Origin: Fodinibacter sp038210185
GTDB lineage: Bacteria > Actinomycetota > Actinomycetes > Actinomycetales > Dermatophilaceae
NCBI GenBank assembly: GCA_038210185.1
Contig: JBBQWX010000004.1
Location: 1 to 64,000, forward strand
Length of the DNA: 64,000 nt
Direction: 5' to 3'
The notes beneath the pieces were generated by a model, which worked only from the letters and a program-made list of their open reading frames with translations, was not told the origin of the DNA and searched no databases. Position 1 is the stretch's first letter; each line of letters begins with the position of its first letter. Positions 32,536 through 40,541 of the stretch are shown piece after piece. The translations under genes were made by a program, and so were the position numbers.

Positions 32536-33071
32536 GCGCTTCTCGACCCCCGCCACCACCACCGACGCTCGTCGTCGGCCTGGGCAGCGCCGACCGCGGC
32601 GACGATGCGGTCGGCGGGCACGTCGCCCGCGCCCTCGCGGCGCTCGAGGACGCCCGGGTGGTCGTGGCCCAGTACGCGGACCCCACCGACCTCATCGAGC
32701 TGTGGACCGGGCGGGACCGCGTCGTCGTCGTCGATGCGACATGCTCCGGCGCCGCCCCCGGCACCCTTCGGCTCCTCGAGACAGGCACGCAGCAGTCACC
32801 ACTGCCCGAGGCGGCCTGGGTGCGCACCGGCCGCGGCGGCACGCACGCCTTCGGGCTCGCCGCGGCGGTCGAGCTGGCCCGGGCGCTGCGGCGGCTGCCC
32901 GCGCACGTCACCGTCGTCGGGGTCGAAGCGGCGACCTTAGAACCCGGCGCACCGCTGTCACCCGCCGTGGCCGCGGCGGTCCCGGCCGCAGTCGCCGCGG
33001 TGCTGGATGCCGTCGCCGGCCCCGTGGGCGCGCGCGCCCGCCAGGGAGGGAGCGCCGATGTGCCTGGGTGA
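32532..33071 (+). CDS. Hydrogenase maturation protease (HycI/HoxW family)
   Basis: A 179-aa nickel-dependent endopeptidase that trims the C-terminal tail of the large subunit after metal insertion. The opening VVGLGSADRGDDAVGGHVARAL carries the conserved GxGN/S and DDxxG motif with the metal-binding aspartate, and a second conserved Asp lies in VVVVDATCSG; the late histidine is in GGTHAFGLAAAVELAR. The ATG at 32532 overlaps the hydA stop by 4 bp. Position directly after hydA makes the target clear. Confidence 0.88.
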   Translation: MSASRPPPPPPTLVVGLGSADRGDDAVGGHVARALAALEDARVVVAQYADPTDLIELWTGRDRVVVVDATCSGAAPGTLRLLETGTQQSPLPEAAWVRTGRGGTHAFGLAAAVELARALRRLPAHVTVVGVEAATLEPGAPLSPAVAAAVPAAVAAVLDAVAGPVGARARQGGSADVPG

Positions 33072-33342
33072 GGTGGCGCAGGTCGTGGAGACCGGTCCGG
33101 GCTCGACGGCCCGCGTCCGCGCGCGCCAGCGCACCGCCACGGTGTCGTTGCTGACCCTGGACGAGGGCGTCGCACCGGGCGACTGGCTCGTCTGCCACTG
33201 CGGCTTCGCGCTCGCGCGGGTGACGGCCGAGGAGGCCGCCGACGCCACCGCCATCCGCACCACCACGGTGGCACCCGCCGCCCCGGTGGTGCAGGCCACC
33301 GCACCGGCACCGATGGTGCCCCCGAGGAAGGACATTCCATGA
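33058..33342 (+). CDS. hypC: HypC/HybG/HupF-family hydrogenase chaperone
   Basis: A 94-aa member of the HypC family, which carries the Fe(CN)2CO group and keeps the large subunit open during maturation. The N-terminal essential cysteine follows the start directly (MCLGEVAQVV), and the GDWLVCHCGFALARV segment matches the C-terminal part of the barrel. The C-terminus is extended with an Ala/Pro-rich tail. The start overlaps the protease gene by 14 bp, so translation is coupled. It is the only hyp gene in the window. Confidence 0.9.
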   Translation: MCLGEVAQVVETGPGSTARVRARQRTATVSLLTLDEGVAPGDWLVCHCGFALARVTAEEAADATAIRTTTVAPAAPVVQATAPAPMVPPRKDIP

Positions 33343-34268
33343 ACGCGACCCGACGCAACGGCATCCTGCTGGCCCTTGTCGCCGCGGCGATCAGCGGGTT
33401 CTCGGTCTTCGTCAACGCCTCCGCAGTGTTGGCCTTCGAGAGCGCAACCGTCTACACGACGGCCAAGAACGTCGTCGCCGCCCTGGCGCTGCTCGCCGTC
33501 GTCGCGCTGGGAACGCGCACGGGAGCACGCCTCACCCGGCCGATCGGCGCGCGGCAGTGGCTCGCGCTCACTGCGATCGGGCTTCTCGGCGGCAGCCTCG
33601 CGTTCGTGCTGTTCTTCGAGGGGCTGGCCCGGGCCACCTCTTCGCAGGCGGCCTTCCTCCACAAGACGCTCGTGCTCTGGGTTGCGCTCCTCGCCCTACC
33701 CCTGCTGGGGGAGCGGCTGCAGTGGGGTCACTGGCTGGCGATCGGCCTCCTGGTCGTCGGCCAGGTGGGACTCGCCGGTGGCCTGCCGTCCTCGTTCGGC
33801 ACGTCGGGGCTGCTCATCCTGGCCGCGACCCTGGTGTGGTCCCTGGAGGTCGTGCTCGCCAAGTGGTTGCTCGGCGGGGTCTCGTCATGGACCGTCGCGG
33901 TCGCCCGTATGGGGCTGGGGTCGATCGCGCTGCTCGGGTGGCTGGCCGCGCGTGGCCAGCTCGGCGGCCTCGCGGCGATGACGGGCGAGCAGGTCGGCTG
34001 GGTGCTGCTCACCGGGGCCCTGCTGGCCTGCTACGTCGCGACCTGGTTCGCCGCGCTGGCACGGGCGCAGGCCGTCGACGTCACGGCGGTGCTCGTGCTC
34101 GCGGCCCCGGTCACGGCCGGGCTCAGCGCGGCGGTCGACGGGACCCCGCTGGCGCCGCAGGCCGTCTGGCTCGCGCTGGTCGTGCTCGGGGGGGCCGCAG
34201 TCGTCCGGCTGGGTGGGTGGAGCACCGCTCGTCGGGACCGGGCCCCCGCCGTCGAGACCCGCGGGTAG
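33339..34268 (+). CDS. EamA/DMT-family transporter within the hydrogenase operon
   Basis: A 309-aa protein with about ten transmembrane helices and two EamA repeats (residues about 8-140 and 150-285). The ATG at 33339 overlaps the hypC stop as ATGA, so it belongs to the operon. DMT family members usually export small metabolites. Here the genetic link suggests a role tied to the hydrogenase, for example import of nickel or another cofactor component, or redox-metabolite balance; that is inference and no nickel-binding motif is evident. A second, unrelated EamA gene lies at 41.6-42.5 kb. Confidence 0.82.
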   Translation: MNATRRNGILLALVAAAISGFSVFVNASAVLAFESATVYTTAKNVVAALALLAVVALGTRTGARLTRPIGARQWLALTAIGLLGGSLAFVLFFEGLARATSSQAAFLHKTLVLWVALLALPLLGERLQWGHWLAIGLLVVGQVGLAGGLPSSFGTSGLLILAATLVWSLEVVLAKWLLGGVSSWTVAVARMGLGSIALLGWLAARGQLGGLAAMTGEQVGWVLLTGALLACYVATWFAALARAQAVDVTAVLVLAAPVTAGLSAAVDGTPLAPQAVWLALVVLGGAAVVRLGGWSTARRDRAPAVETRG

Positions 34269-34277
34269 GGGGCCGCC

Positions 34278-35048
34278 GTGACATCGGCCCTGAGCGGGGC
34301 GCTGCGCTTCGCCGCCTACGCCTACCCCCCCAACGCGCTCGGCTACTGCGGGCCGGACGCGTCGCACCAGCTGCTCCAGCAGGTGGCGGCCGGCGTCGAC
34401 GACCCGGACCTGCGCCGGCTCGCCCGCGGCTTCGAGGGTGCCTGGCCCTACCTCGAGCTCATCGCCGCAGCCAACGGCATCCGCGACCCGCTGGACGCGT
34501 CGGTGGTCGAGGCCTACTGGGTCGGCAACAGCCTCCTGAACCACGTGGGCCCGCGGCTGCTCGGGGACTCCCTCGAGACCCGTTTCCGTGGCCGCGCCGG
34601 GCGCTTCTGGTCGAGGCTCGTCGATGCCGTACCCGCGGGGGCCGTTCCCCACCACTCGTTCCACGTGTTCGGGATCTACCCGTGGGTGGGGCTGCTGCGT
34701 GAGGGGCGGGTCGACGAGCCGTTGCACGTGCTCGACCGCTGTCGGGTCCGCTGGGGCCAGGTGGTCGAGCTGAGGGGGGCGGAGGCGGTGGTCTCGTCCC
34801 GCCCGCTGTGTTGGGACGGGCGTCAGCTGGTGCTCGGACGGGCGCGGCCGGAGACCGTGGTCCTGCGGGCGGACGGGCTCGGACTGGCCGGTCCCGTGGT
34901 GGTGGGGGACTGGTGCTCGCTGCACTGGGAGTGGCTCTGCGAGCGACTCGACCGAGCACAGCTCGCGGCGCTGGTCCGGTGCACCACGCAACAGCTCAGG
35001 GTCGTCAATGGCACACCGTTCCCGGCGCCCGCGGCCGTTCTCGCCTGA
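34278..35048 (+). CDS. Hydrogenase-cluster-associated protein of unknown function (DUF6390-like)
   Basis: A 256-aa soluble protein that ends the operon, 9 bp after the EamA gene. Its opening ALRFAAYAYPPNALGYCGPD, the WPYLELIAAANGIRDPLD segment and the HHSFHVFGIYPWVGLLR block with several His residues are conserved-looking features. I associate it, from memory, with the DUF6390 family found next to actinobacterial group 3 hydrogenases; certainty is moderate. No signal peptide or membrane helix. The His/Tyr-rich core (PHHSFHVFGIYPW) could coordinate a metal, so an accessory maturation role is a reasonable hypothesis only. Confidence 0.7.
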   Translation: MTSALSGALRFAAYAYPPNALGYCGPDASHQLLQQVAAGVDDPDLRRLARGFEGAWPYLELIAAANGIRDPLDASVVEAYWVGNSLLNHVGPRLLGDSLETRFRGRAGRFWSRLVDAVPAGAVPHHSFHVFGIYPWVGLLREGRVDEPLHVLDRCRVRWGQVVELRGAEAVVSSRPLCWDGRQLVLGRARPETVVLRADGLGLAGPVVVGDWCSLHWEWLCERLDRAQLAALVRCTTQQLRVVNGTPFPAPAAVLA

Positions 35049-35095
35049 GTCGTCCTCGTCCGCTCTGCTCTGCGTGTCCGTCCTCGTCCGCGACC

Positions 35096-35131
35096 ACGCA
35101 GCACTTCGGATGCCGCGTACCTGTGCTGCGT
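35096..35131. terminator. Hairpin downstream of the hydrogenase operon
   Basis: Exact 9-bp arms acgcagcac (35096-35104) and gtgctgcgt (35123-35131) around an 18-nt loop, about 48 bp after the last operon gene. There is no U-tract. The 35049-35445 stretch holds no gene: it has this hairpin and the tandem repeat that follows. Confidence 0.45.
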
Positions 35132-35208
35132 TCGACCCGGGCTGGTGCGTGGCCAGGTCCGGCGTTCACCAGGGGTGGGCAGTGGTCACCGGAGCCGTCG
35201 CGGAAAGA

Positions 35209-35293
35209 GCCACCTGCCACCCCGGGACGCCACCTGCCACCCCCCGGGGACGCCACCTGCCACCCCCGGGACGCCACCTGCCGCCCCCGGGAC
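35209..35293. repeat. Four-copy tandem repeat, 20-23 bp units
   Basis: Four units beginning GCCACCTGCC occupy 35209-35228, 35229-35251, 35252-35272 and 35273-35293, differing mainly in the length of a C-run before GGGAC. Units abut without spacers, so it is a minisatellite, not a CRISPR array. It lies between the hydrogenase operon and the convergent membrane protein gene. Confidence 0.85.
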
Positions 35294-35445
35294 CGCTGGG
35301 CGCCGGCCTTGGGGGTGCCACAGGCGCGACCCGGCGCGCGCCTGACACCCCTCGAGCGATCAGCGCTCCCACGAACAGGCAGTCCACCGCACCCGAGCTG
35401 GGTGTGCCCCCACGCCCGGCCGGGCCCGTGCCCTCGACCGACGGG

Positions 35446-36267
35446 TCAGACGCGGGCGCCGTTGTCGCCGCTCGTGGGATCGCGGTGCTTCGGCTGGCGC
35501 AGCACGAGCAGGCCGAAGCCGACCAGCGAGACCAGGACGGACACGATGAACCAGCGGATGCTGTGCGTCGGGCGCGCGAAGACGACCCAGAGCATGATGA
35601 GGGGCCCGGCCACCAGGCCGATGACGGCACCCCAGAAGTGCAGATCCTCCTGCGGTGGCAGCACCACCTCGGGTGGTTCGAAGTGCTCCTCGTCGCCCAG
35701 GGCGGCTTCGGCCTGCTCGGCGGCCGCCGTGGTTGCAGGGTCGGTGGGCTCGGCGGCGCGCCAGGACGACGCGGGGACGACGACGTCGAACGGTGAGGGG
35801 TTGACCCAGGGCGCGCGGGACGTGACCGGTGGGGCCGGCCGCTCCGCGGCATCCAGCTCGGCGGCATCCAGCTCGGCGCCCTCCAGCTCGGCGCCATCTC
35901 GGTCGGCGCCATCTCGGTCGGTGACGTCCGGGTCGGTGACGTCCGGGTCGGTGACGGCCGCCTCGGCGGGGTCGGTGCGGGTGGCGGAAGGCTCGGTGGC
36001 GTCGCCGCCCGGAGCCGGCTGCTCGGACTCCTCGTGGGCCGCACCCGCCGCACCCGCCGCACCCGCCGCACCCGCCGCACCGGCCGCACCCGCCGCATCG
36101 GCGGGCGCATCGCCGGGCGCGTTGCCACCGGCGATGCGGGTCGGTGTCGGCTCGTCGTTCAGGGGCGCGTCGACGTCATCCGTGGCCGGGCCGTCCCAGC
36201 GCGCGATGATGGAGGCGAACCGGGCGTCGACGTCGCGCTCGTCCATGTCACCGGGCCGGTCTGGCAC
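35446..36267 (-). CDS. Repeat-rich acidic protein with two C-terminal membrane helices
   Basis: A 273-aa protein unrecognised by function. The N-terminal 180 residues are low-complexity: an Ala-Ala-Gly run (36041-36104) and eight tandem acidic pentamers of the form VTDPD, VTDRD, GADRD, GAELE, AAELD (35846-35963). After an EPPEVVLPPQEDLHFWG block come two hydrophobic helices (GAVIGLVAGPLIMLWVVF and WFIVSVLVSLVGFGLLVL) and a short basic tail. The GTG at 36267 was preferred because GAGGAG lies 7 nt upstream; an ATG at 36300 has a weaker site. Topology puts the acidic repeat on one face of the membrane. Confidence 0.7.
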   Translation of the reverse strand: MPDRPGDMDERDVDARFASIIARWDGPATDDVDAPLNDEPTPTRIAGGNAPGDAPADAAGAAGAAGAAGAAGAAGAAHEESEQPAPGGDATEPSATRTDPAEAAVTDPDVTDPDVTDRDGADRDGAELEGAELDAAELDAAERPAPPVTSRAPWVNPSPFDVVVPASSWRAAEPTDPATTAAAEQAEAALGDEEHFEPPEVVLPPQEDLHFWGAVIGLVAGPLIMLWVVFARPTHSIRWFIVSVLVSLVGFGLLVLRQPKHRDPTSGDNGARV

Positions 36268-36383
36268 GGGCTCTCCTCGGGTGCTGCGGGGTGGGACCAT
36301 GATCTTCGCACGACGGTGTGCCCGAGAGGCACTGTGACCCAGTGCACTAGAGTCTGGGCGTCGCGCGATGAAGGGTGGTCCGG

Positions 36384-37193
36384 GTGATCTATTGGGTGCT
36401 GAAGACGGTCGTCCTGGGGCCGATCCTCCGCCTGCTGTTCCGGCCGTGGGTCGACGGCGCCGAGCACATCCCCGAGACCGGGCCCGCGATCTTCGCCAGC
36501 AACCACCTGTCGTTCTCCGACTCGATCTTCCTGCCGCTGGTCGTGCCGCGCCGGATGACCTTCCTCGCGAAGTCCGACTACTTCACCGGTGAGGGCATCA
36601 AGGGCCGGCTGACGGCCGCGTTCTTCAAGGGCGTCGGCCAGCTGCCCGTCGACCGTTCCGGCGGTCGGGCCAGTGAGGCCGCGCTGCGGTCGGGCCTGAA
36701 GGTGCTCGGCCGCGACGAGCTGCTCGGCCTGTACCCCGAGGGCACGCGCAGCCCCGACGGCCGGCTCTACAAGGGCAAGACCGGCGTGGCCCGGATGGCG
36801 CTCGAGGCGGGCGTGCCCGTCATCCCGGTCGCGATGATCGACACCGACAAGGCCCAGCCGACCGGCACCAGGATCCCCAAGCTGATCCGGGTCGGCGTGC
36901 GGGTCGGCACCCCGCTCGACTTCTCGCGCTACGAGGGAATGGAGGGCGACCGGTTCGTCCTTCGCTCGATCACCGACGAGATCATGTACGCGCTGATGGA
37001 GCTCTCCGGCCAGGAGTACGTCGACATGTACGCCACGGCGATGAAGGACCGCATCGCCCGCGAGAAGAAGAGCAGGGCCAAGGAGGCGGCCGAGGCTGCC
37101 CAGCCGGGCCGGGCCGCCACCGAGCTCGAGGACGCCCTCGACGGCCTCGACGACGAGGACGGCGACGCCGGCCCGCAGCGCCGCGCGAGCTGA
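36384..37193 (+). CDS. 1-acyl-sn-glycerol-3-phosphate acyltransferase (PlsC family)
   Basis: A 269-aa membrane-associated acyltransferase making phosphatidic acid or another acylated phospholipid. The H-x4-D box is NHLSFSD (His41, Asp46), and the acceptor motif FPEGTRS-like GLYPEGTRSPDG follows about 75 residues later, with the VPVIPVAMI block after it. The GTG at 36384 (VIYWVLKTVVLGP) matches family N-termini; a GTG at 36375 is possible. A charged C-terminal tail (about 40 residues) is extra. Rv2182c is the probable orthologue. A TAGAGT -10 (36348-36353) lies upstream. Confidence 0.9.
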   Translation: MIYWVLKTVVLGPILRLLFRPWVDGAEHIPETGPAIFASNHLSFSDSIFLPLVVPRRMTFLAKSDYFTGEGIKGRLTAAFFKGVGQLPVDRSGGRASEAALRSGLKVLGRDELLGLYPEGTRSPDGRLYKGKTGVARMALEAGVPVIPVAMIDTDKAQPTGTRIPKLIRVGVRVGTPLDFSRYEGMEGDRFVLRSITDEIMYALMELSGQEYVDMYATAMKDRIAREKKSRAKEAAEAAQPGRAATELEDALDGLDDEDGDAGPQRRAS

Positions 37194-37199
37194 GGGGTC

Positions 37200-38426
37200 A
37201 TGGGGGTGCTCGCGACGCACTCGCAGCGCACCGGCCGTCGTGAGCCGGTCGTCGTCGAGTCCTTCCACCGCGGGCTCGACGTCTTCCGACCCCTCGCCGC
37301 GGGGTACGCCGCGTTGCTGGCCTGGCAGCGGCACGAGACCATGGTGCGACCGGAGGTCGCCGGGGTCGTCATCGGCGTCATGTTCGCCTGGTCGATCGGC
37401 CTGCTGTTCTACCGCAGGCGCACCGTGCGGGTCGTCGTCATCGAGGTCACCATCGCGGTCGCCGGCATCCTCGCGACCATGCTCGCCGAGACCCCGCAGG
37501 CCATCGCGGCCGGCCAGTTCACCATCCCGACGATCTGGGCGGCCGGGTCGGTCGCCGGGGGAGCGGTCGTCGCGGGGGCGCGGGGCGGGCTCGTCGCGGC
37601 GGTGGTGATCGCCGCCGCCGACCTGGTCGAGGTGGGCACACCCACCCAGTCGACCGTGCACAACATCGTGCTGCTGGTGCTGCTCGGTGGCCTCATCGGC
37701 CTGGCGGTCGACCTTGCCCGCGTGGGGTTGGAACGCGAGGAGCAGGTGCTGCTCGAGCGCGAGCGGCTGCACGAGCGCGAGCGCATCGCCAGGGTCGTGC
37801 ACGACGGCGTGCTGCAGTCGCTGGCCTACATCCACCGTCGCGGCGACGAGCTCGGGGGCGAGGCCGCCGAGCTGTCCGTCCTCGCCGCTGAGCAGGAACG
37901 TTCGCTGCGCCGCTTCGTGTCGGGCACCGGTGCGCCGGACGTGCCCACCGACCCGGCCGACCTGCGGGGAGGCGCGGGTGCCGACGTCGACCTGCGGGTG
38001 CCGCTCACCGCGCGCGAGCGCCCCGAGGTCGCCGTCGCGGTGCCCGCCGACCCGGTGCTCGTCGACCAGGTCGTGGCCCGCGAGGTGGATGCCGCCGTCG
38101 CTGCCGCGCTCGACAACGTCGACCGGCACGCCGGGCCCGGCGCGCGGGCCTGGGTGCTGCTCGAGGGCGACTCCCGAGGTGTCGAGGTCACCATCCGCGA
38201 CGACGGCGCAGGGGCCGAGCTCGCCGACGTGCTCGGTGCTGCCGACCGCGGCCGGATGGGTGTGAGCGGCTCGATCCGCGGCCGGGTCGAGGACCTCGGT
38301 GGCACCGTGACCTGGACGACCCGACCGGGCGGCGGCTGCGTGGTGCGGATGACGGTTCCACGCACCGCGGCGCTCCACCCGACCGGCTCCACCACCTCCG
38401 CCCACCTGCCCCAGGAGCGCCGATGA
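37200..38426 (+). CDS. MacS-family sensor histidine kinase
   Basis: A 408-aa sensor kinase with about five or six N-terminal membrane helices (residues 30-170), no large periplasmic sensor, then the NarL/DesK-type dimerisation box ERERIARVVHDGVLQSLAYI with the phospho-histidine (H in VVHDG). The ATP-binding domain has VAAALDNVDRHAGPGA (N box), TIRDDGAGAEL (G1) and GVSGSIRGRVEDLGG. It is 6 bp after the acyltransferase and overlaps the response regulator by 4 bp. A signal is not identifiable; MacRS in Streptomyces relates to the cell envelope (family knowledge). Confidence 0.88.
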   Translation: MGVLATHSQRTGRREPVVVESFHRGLDVFRPLAAGYAALLAWQRHETMVRPEVAGVVIGVMFAWSIGLLFYRRRTVRVVVIEVTIAVAGILATMLAETPQAIAAGQFTIPTIWAAGSVAGGAVVAGARGGLVAAVVIAAADLVEVGTPTQSTVHNIVLLVLLGGLIGLAVDLARVGLEREEQVLLERERLHERERIARVVHDGVLQSLAYIHRRGDELGGEAAELSVLAAEQERSLRRFVSGTGAPDVPTDPADLRGGAGADVDLRVPLTARERPEVAVAVPADPVLVDQVVAREVDAAVAAALDNVDRHAGPGARAWVLLEGDSRGVEVTIRDDGAGAELADVLGAADRGRMGVSGSIRGRVEDLGGTVTWTTRPGGGCVVRMTVPRTAALHPTGSTTSAHLPQERR

Positions 38427-39121
38427 CCGACCCCGCCCCCAGGGTGCTCGTCGCCGACGACCACCCGTTGTGGCTCTCCGCCCTCGAACGCGACCTCGCG
38501 GGCAACGGCCTCGACGTCGTCGCGACCGCGAGCGACGGGCCGGCGACCGTGCGCCGGGCCCGGGCCACCCGTCCCGACGTGCTGGTGCTCGACCTCAACC
38601 TGCCCGGCATGCGCGGCGACGAGGTGTGCCGGGCTCTGGGCGACCTCCCGATCCGGGTGCTCATCCTGTCCGCCAGCGGCGAGCAGCACGACGTGCTGGC
38701 GGCGATCAAGGCCGGGGCCACCGGCTACCTGGTGAAGTCCGCGTCGGCCCGCGAGATCGTGGATGCCGTGCGCGCCACCGCGCGTGGCGAGGCCGTGTTC
38801 ACCCCCGGTCTGGCCGGGCTCGTGCTCGGCGAGTTCCGGCGGATGGCCGACCAGCCCGGGCCGGCTCCCGAGGCCGCCGGGGGGCCCTCCCGGCCGATCC
38901 CCGAGCTCACCGCCCGCGAGACCGAGGTGCTGCGGCTGGTCGCCACCGGCATGTCGTACAAGGAGATCGCCGGCGAGCTGTTCCTGTCGCACCGCACCGT
39001 GCAGAACCACGTCCAGAACACGCTCGGCAAGCTGCACCTGCACAACCGGGTCGAGCTGGTGCGGTTCGCCTTGGCGCACGGCCTCGAGGATGGCGACCCG
39101 AGCGCCTCCGGAACGTCCTGA
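38423..39121 (+). CDS. NarL/LuxR-family response regulator (MacR-like)
   Basis: A 232-aa two-component regulator. The receiver domain (residues 6-120) has the acidic pair VADDHPLW, the phospho-acceptor VLVLDLNLPGMRG (Asp55 or so), the Ser/Thr ILSASG and the K in YLVKSASA. The C-terminal LuxR helix-turn-helix reads ELTARETEVLRLVATGMSYKEIAGELFLSHRTVQNHVQNTL. The ATG at 38423 overlaps the kinase stop as ATGA, so it is the cognate regulator of the upstream MacS-like kinase. Targets are not evident from the window. Confidence 0.92.
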   Translation: MTDPAPRVLVADDHPLWLSALERDLAGNGLDVVATASDGPATVRRARATRPDVLVLDLNLPGMRGDEVCRALGDLPIRVLILSASGEQHDVLAAIKAGATGYLVKSASAREIVDAVRATARGEAVFTPGLAGLVLGEFRRMADQPGPAPEAAGGPSRPIPELTARETEVLRLVATGMSYKEIAGELFLSHRTVQNHVQNTLGKLHLHNRVELVRFALAHGLEDGDPSASGTS

Positions 39122-39169
39122 CGGCATACCGGCATGCGGGCCGCGCCGGGCCCCCGACCGGGGGGGACC

Positions 39170-39175
39170 TATCCT
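39170..39175 (+). promoter_or_regulatory. -10 box (TATCCT) of aroG, leaderless
   Basis: TATCCT fits TANNNT and ends 8 nt before the GTG at 39184, predicting a leaderless or near-leaderless transcript. Confidence 0.5.
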
Positions 39176-39183
39176 TGACCCTC

Positions 39184-40536
39184 GTGAGCACGACCACCCC
39201 ACCAGACCCCCGCCGGCGGCTCGCCGCCGGTGCCGACCTGCCTGCCGCCCAGCAGCCGGTCTGGCCCGACCGCGCCGCCCTCGACGCGGCTGTGGCGACG
39301 CTCGCGAGCTACCCCCCGCTGGTCTTCGCCGGAGAGTGCGACGTGCTGCGCGAGCGGATGGCGGCGGTGGCTCGCGGTGACGCGTTCGTGCTCCAGGGCG
39401 GTGACTGCGCCGAGACCTTCGCGTCGGCGACGGCCGACAACATCCGAGACCGCGTCAAGACGATCCTGCAGATGGCGGCCGTGCTCACCTACGGCGCGTC
39501 GGTGCCGGTGGTCAAGGTGGGCCGGATGGCCGGCCAGTACGCCAAGCCGCGCTCGAGCAACGACGAGACGCGCGAGGGCGTGACCCTGCCGGCCTACCGC
39601 GGCGACATGGTCAACGACTTCGAGTTCACCACGGCCTCGCGCACCCCCGACCCCCAGCGCCTCGTCCACGCCTACCACGCGAGCAGCGCCACGCTGAACC
39701 TGGTCCGCGCGTTCACGACCGGCGGGTTCGCCGACCTGCGCCACGTGCACGACTGGAACCAGGGTTTCGTCGCCAACTCCGCCAACGCGCGCTACGAGCG
39801 GCTGGCGAAGGACATCGACAAGGCGATGAAGTTCATGAAGGCCTGTGGTGCCGACTTCGAGGCGATGCGCAGCACCGAGTTCTTCTCGGCCCACGAGGCC
39901 CTCGTGCTCGACTACGAGCGGCCGATGACCCGGGTCGACTCCCGCACCGGCGAGCTCTACGACACCTCCGGCCACTTCGTGTGGGTGGGGGAGCGCACCC
40001 GTGACCTCGACGGCGCGCACATCGACTTCGTCGCGGCGGTGCGAAACCCGGTGGGAGTCAAGGTCTCTGCCAACGCCGACACCGACGACCTGCTGCGCCT
40101 CATCGACAGGATCGACCCGGAGCGCGAGCCCGGCCGGCTCACCTTCATCACCCGCATGGGGGCCGGCCGCATCCGCGACGCGCTGCCGACCATCGTCGAG
40201 AAGGTCACGGCATCCGGTGCGTCGGTCACCTGGGTCTGCGACCCGATGCACGGCAACACCTACGAGTCGGCCTCGGGCTACAAGACCCGTGACTTCGACG
40301 ACGTGGTCGAGGAGGTCGAGGGCTTCTTCGAGGTGCACCGGGGGCTGGGCACCGTGCCCGGCGGTATCCACGTCGAGCTGACCGGCAACGACGTCACCGA
40401 GTGCATCGGCGGCTCCGAGAAGATCCTCGACGCCGACCTCAACCTGCGCTACGAGTCGGTGTGTGACCCGCGCCTGAACCACCAGCAGAGTCTCGAGCTG
40501 GCGTTCCTCGTCGCCGAGATGCTCAACCAGGACTGA
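39184..40536 (+). CDS. aroG: Class II 3-deoxy-7-phosphoheptulonate synthase
   Basis: First step of the shikimate pathway, joining PEP and erythrose-4-phosphate. The 450-aa protein is the class II (plant-like) type, with QGGDCAETFAS near residue 70, VKVGRMAGQYAKPRSS near 110, and the metal-binding triad region HVWVGERT, RMGAGRIRDALP, DPMHGNTYES and GGSEKILDADLN. The GTG at 39184 (VSTTTPPDPRRRL) was chosen for its leaderless promoter. The M. tuberculosis counterpart Rv2178c is also a class II enzyme regulated by aromatic amino acids and chorismate mutase; its position near pknL is conserved here. Confidence 0.95.
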   Translation: MSTTTPPDPRRRLAAGADLPAAQQPVWPDRAALDAAVATLASYPPLVFAGECDVLRERMAAVARGDAFVLQGGDCAETFASATADNIRDRVKTILQMAAVLTYGASVPVVKVGRMAGQYAKPRSSNDETREGVTLPAYRGDMVNDFEFTTASRTPDPQRLVHAYHASSATLNLVRAFTTGGFADLRHVHDWNQGFVANSANARYERLAKDIDKAMKFMKACGADFEAMRSTEFFSAHEALVLDYERPMTRVDSRTGELYDTSGHFVWVGERTRDLDGAHIDFVAAVRNPVGVKVSANADTDDLLRLIDRIDPEREPGRLTFITRMGAGRIRDALPTIVEKVTASGASVTWVCDPMHGNTYESASGYKTRDFDDVVEEVEGFFEVHRGLGTVPGGIHVELTGNDVTECIGGSEKILDADLNLRYESVCDPRLNHQQSLELAFLVAEMLNQD

Positions 40537-40541
40537 CGCCG

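Noticed and set aside
35209..35293. Possible CRISPR array
   Set aside because: Units abut with no unique spacers and no cas genes are nearby.
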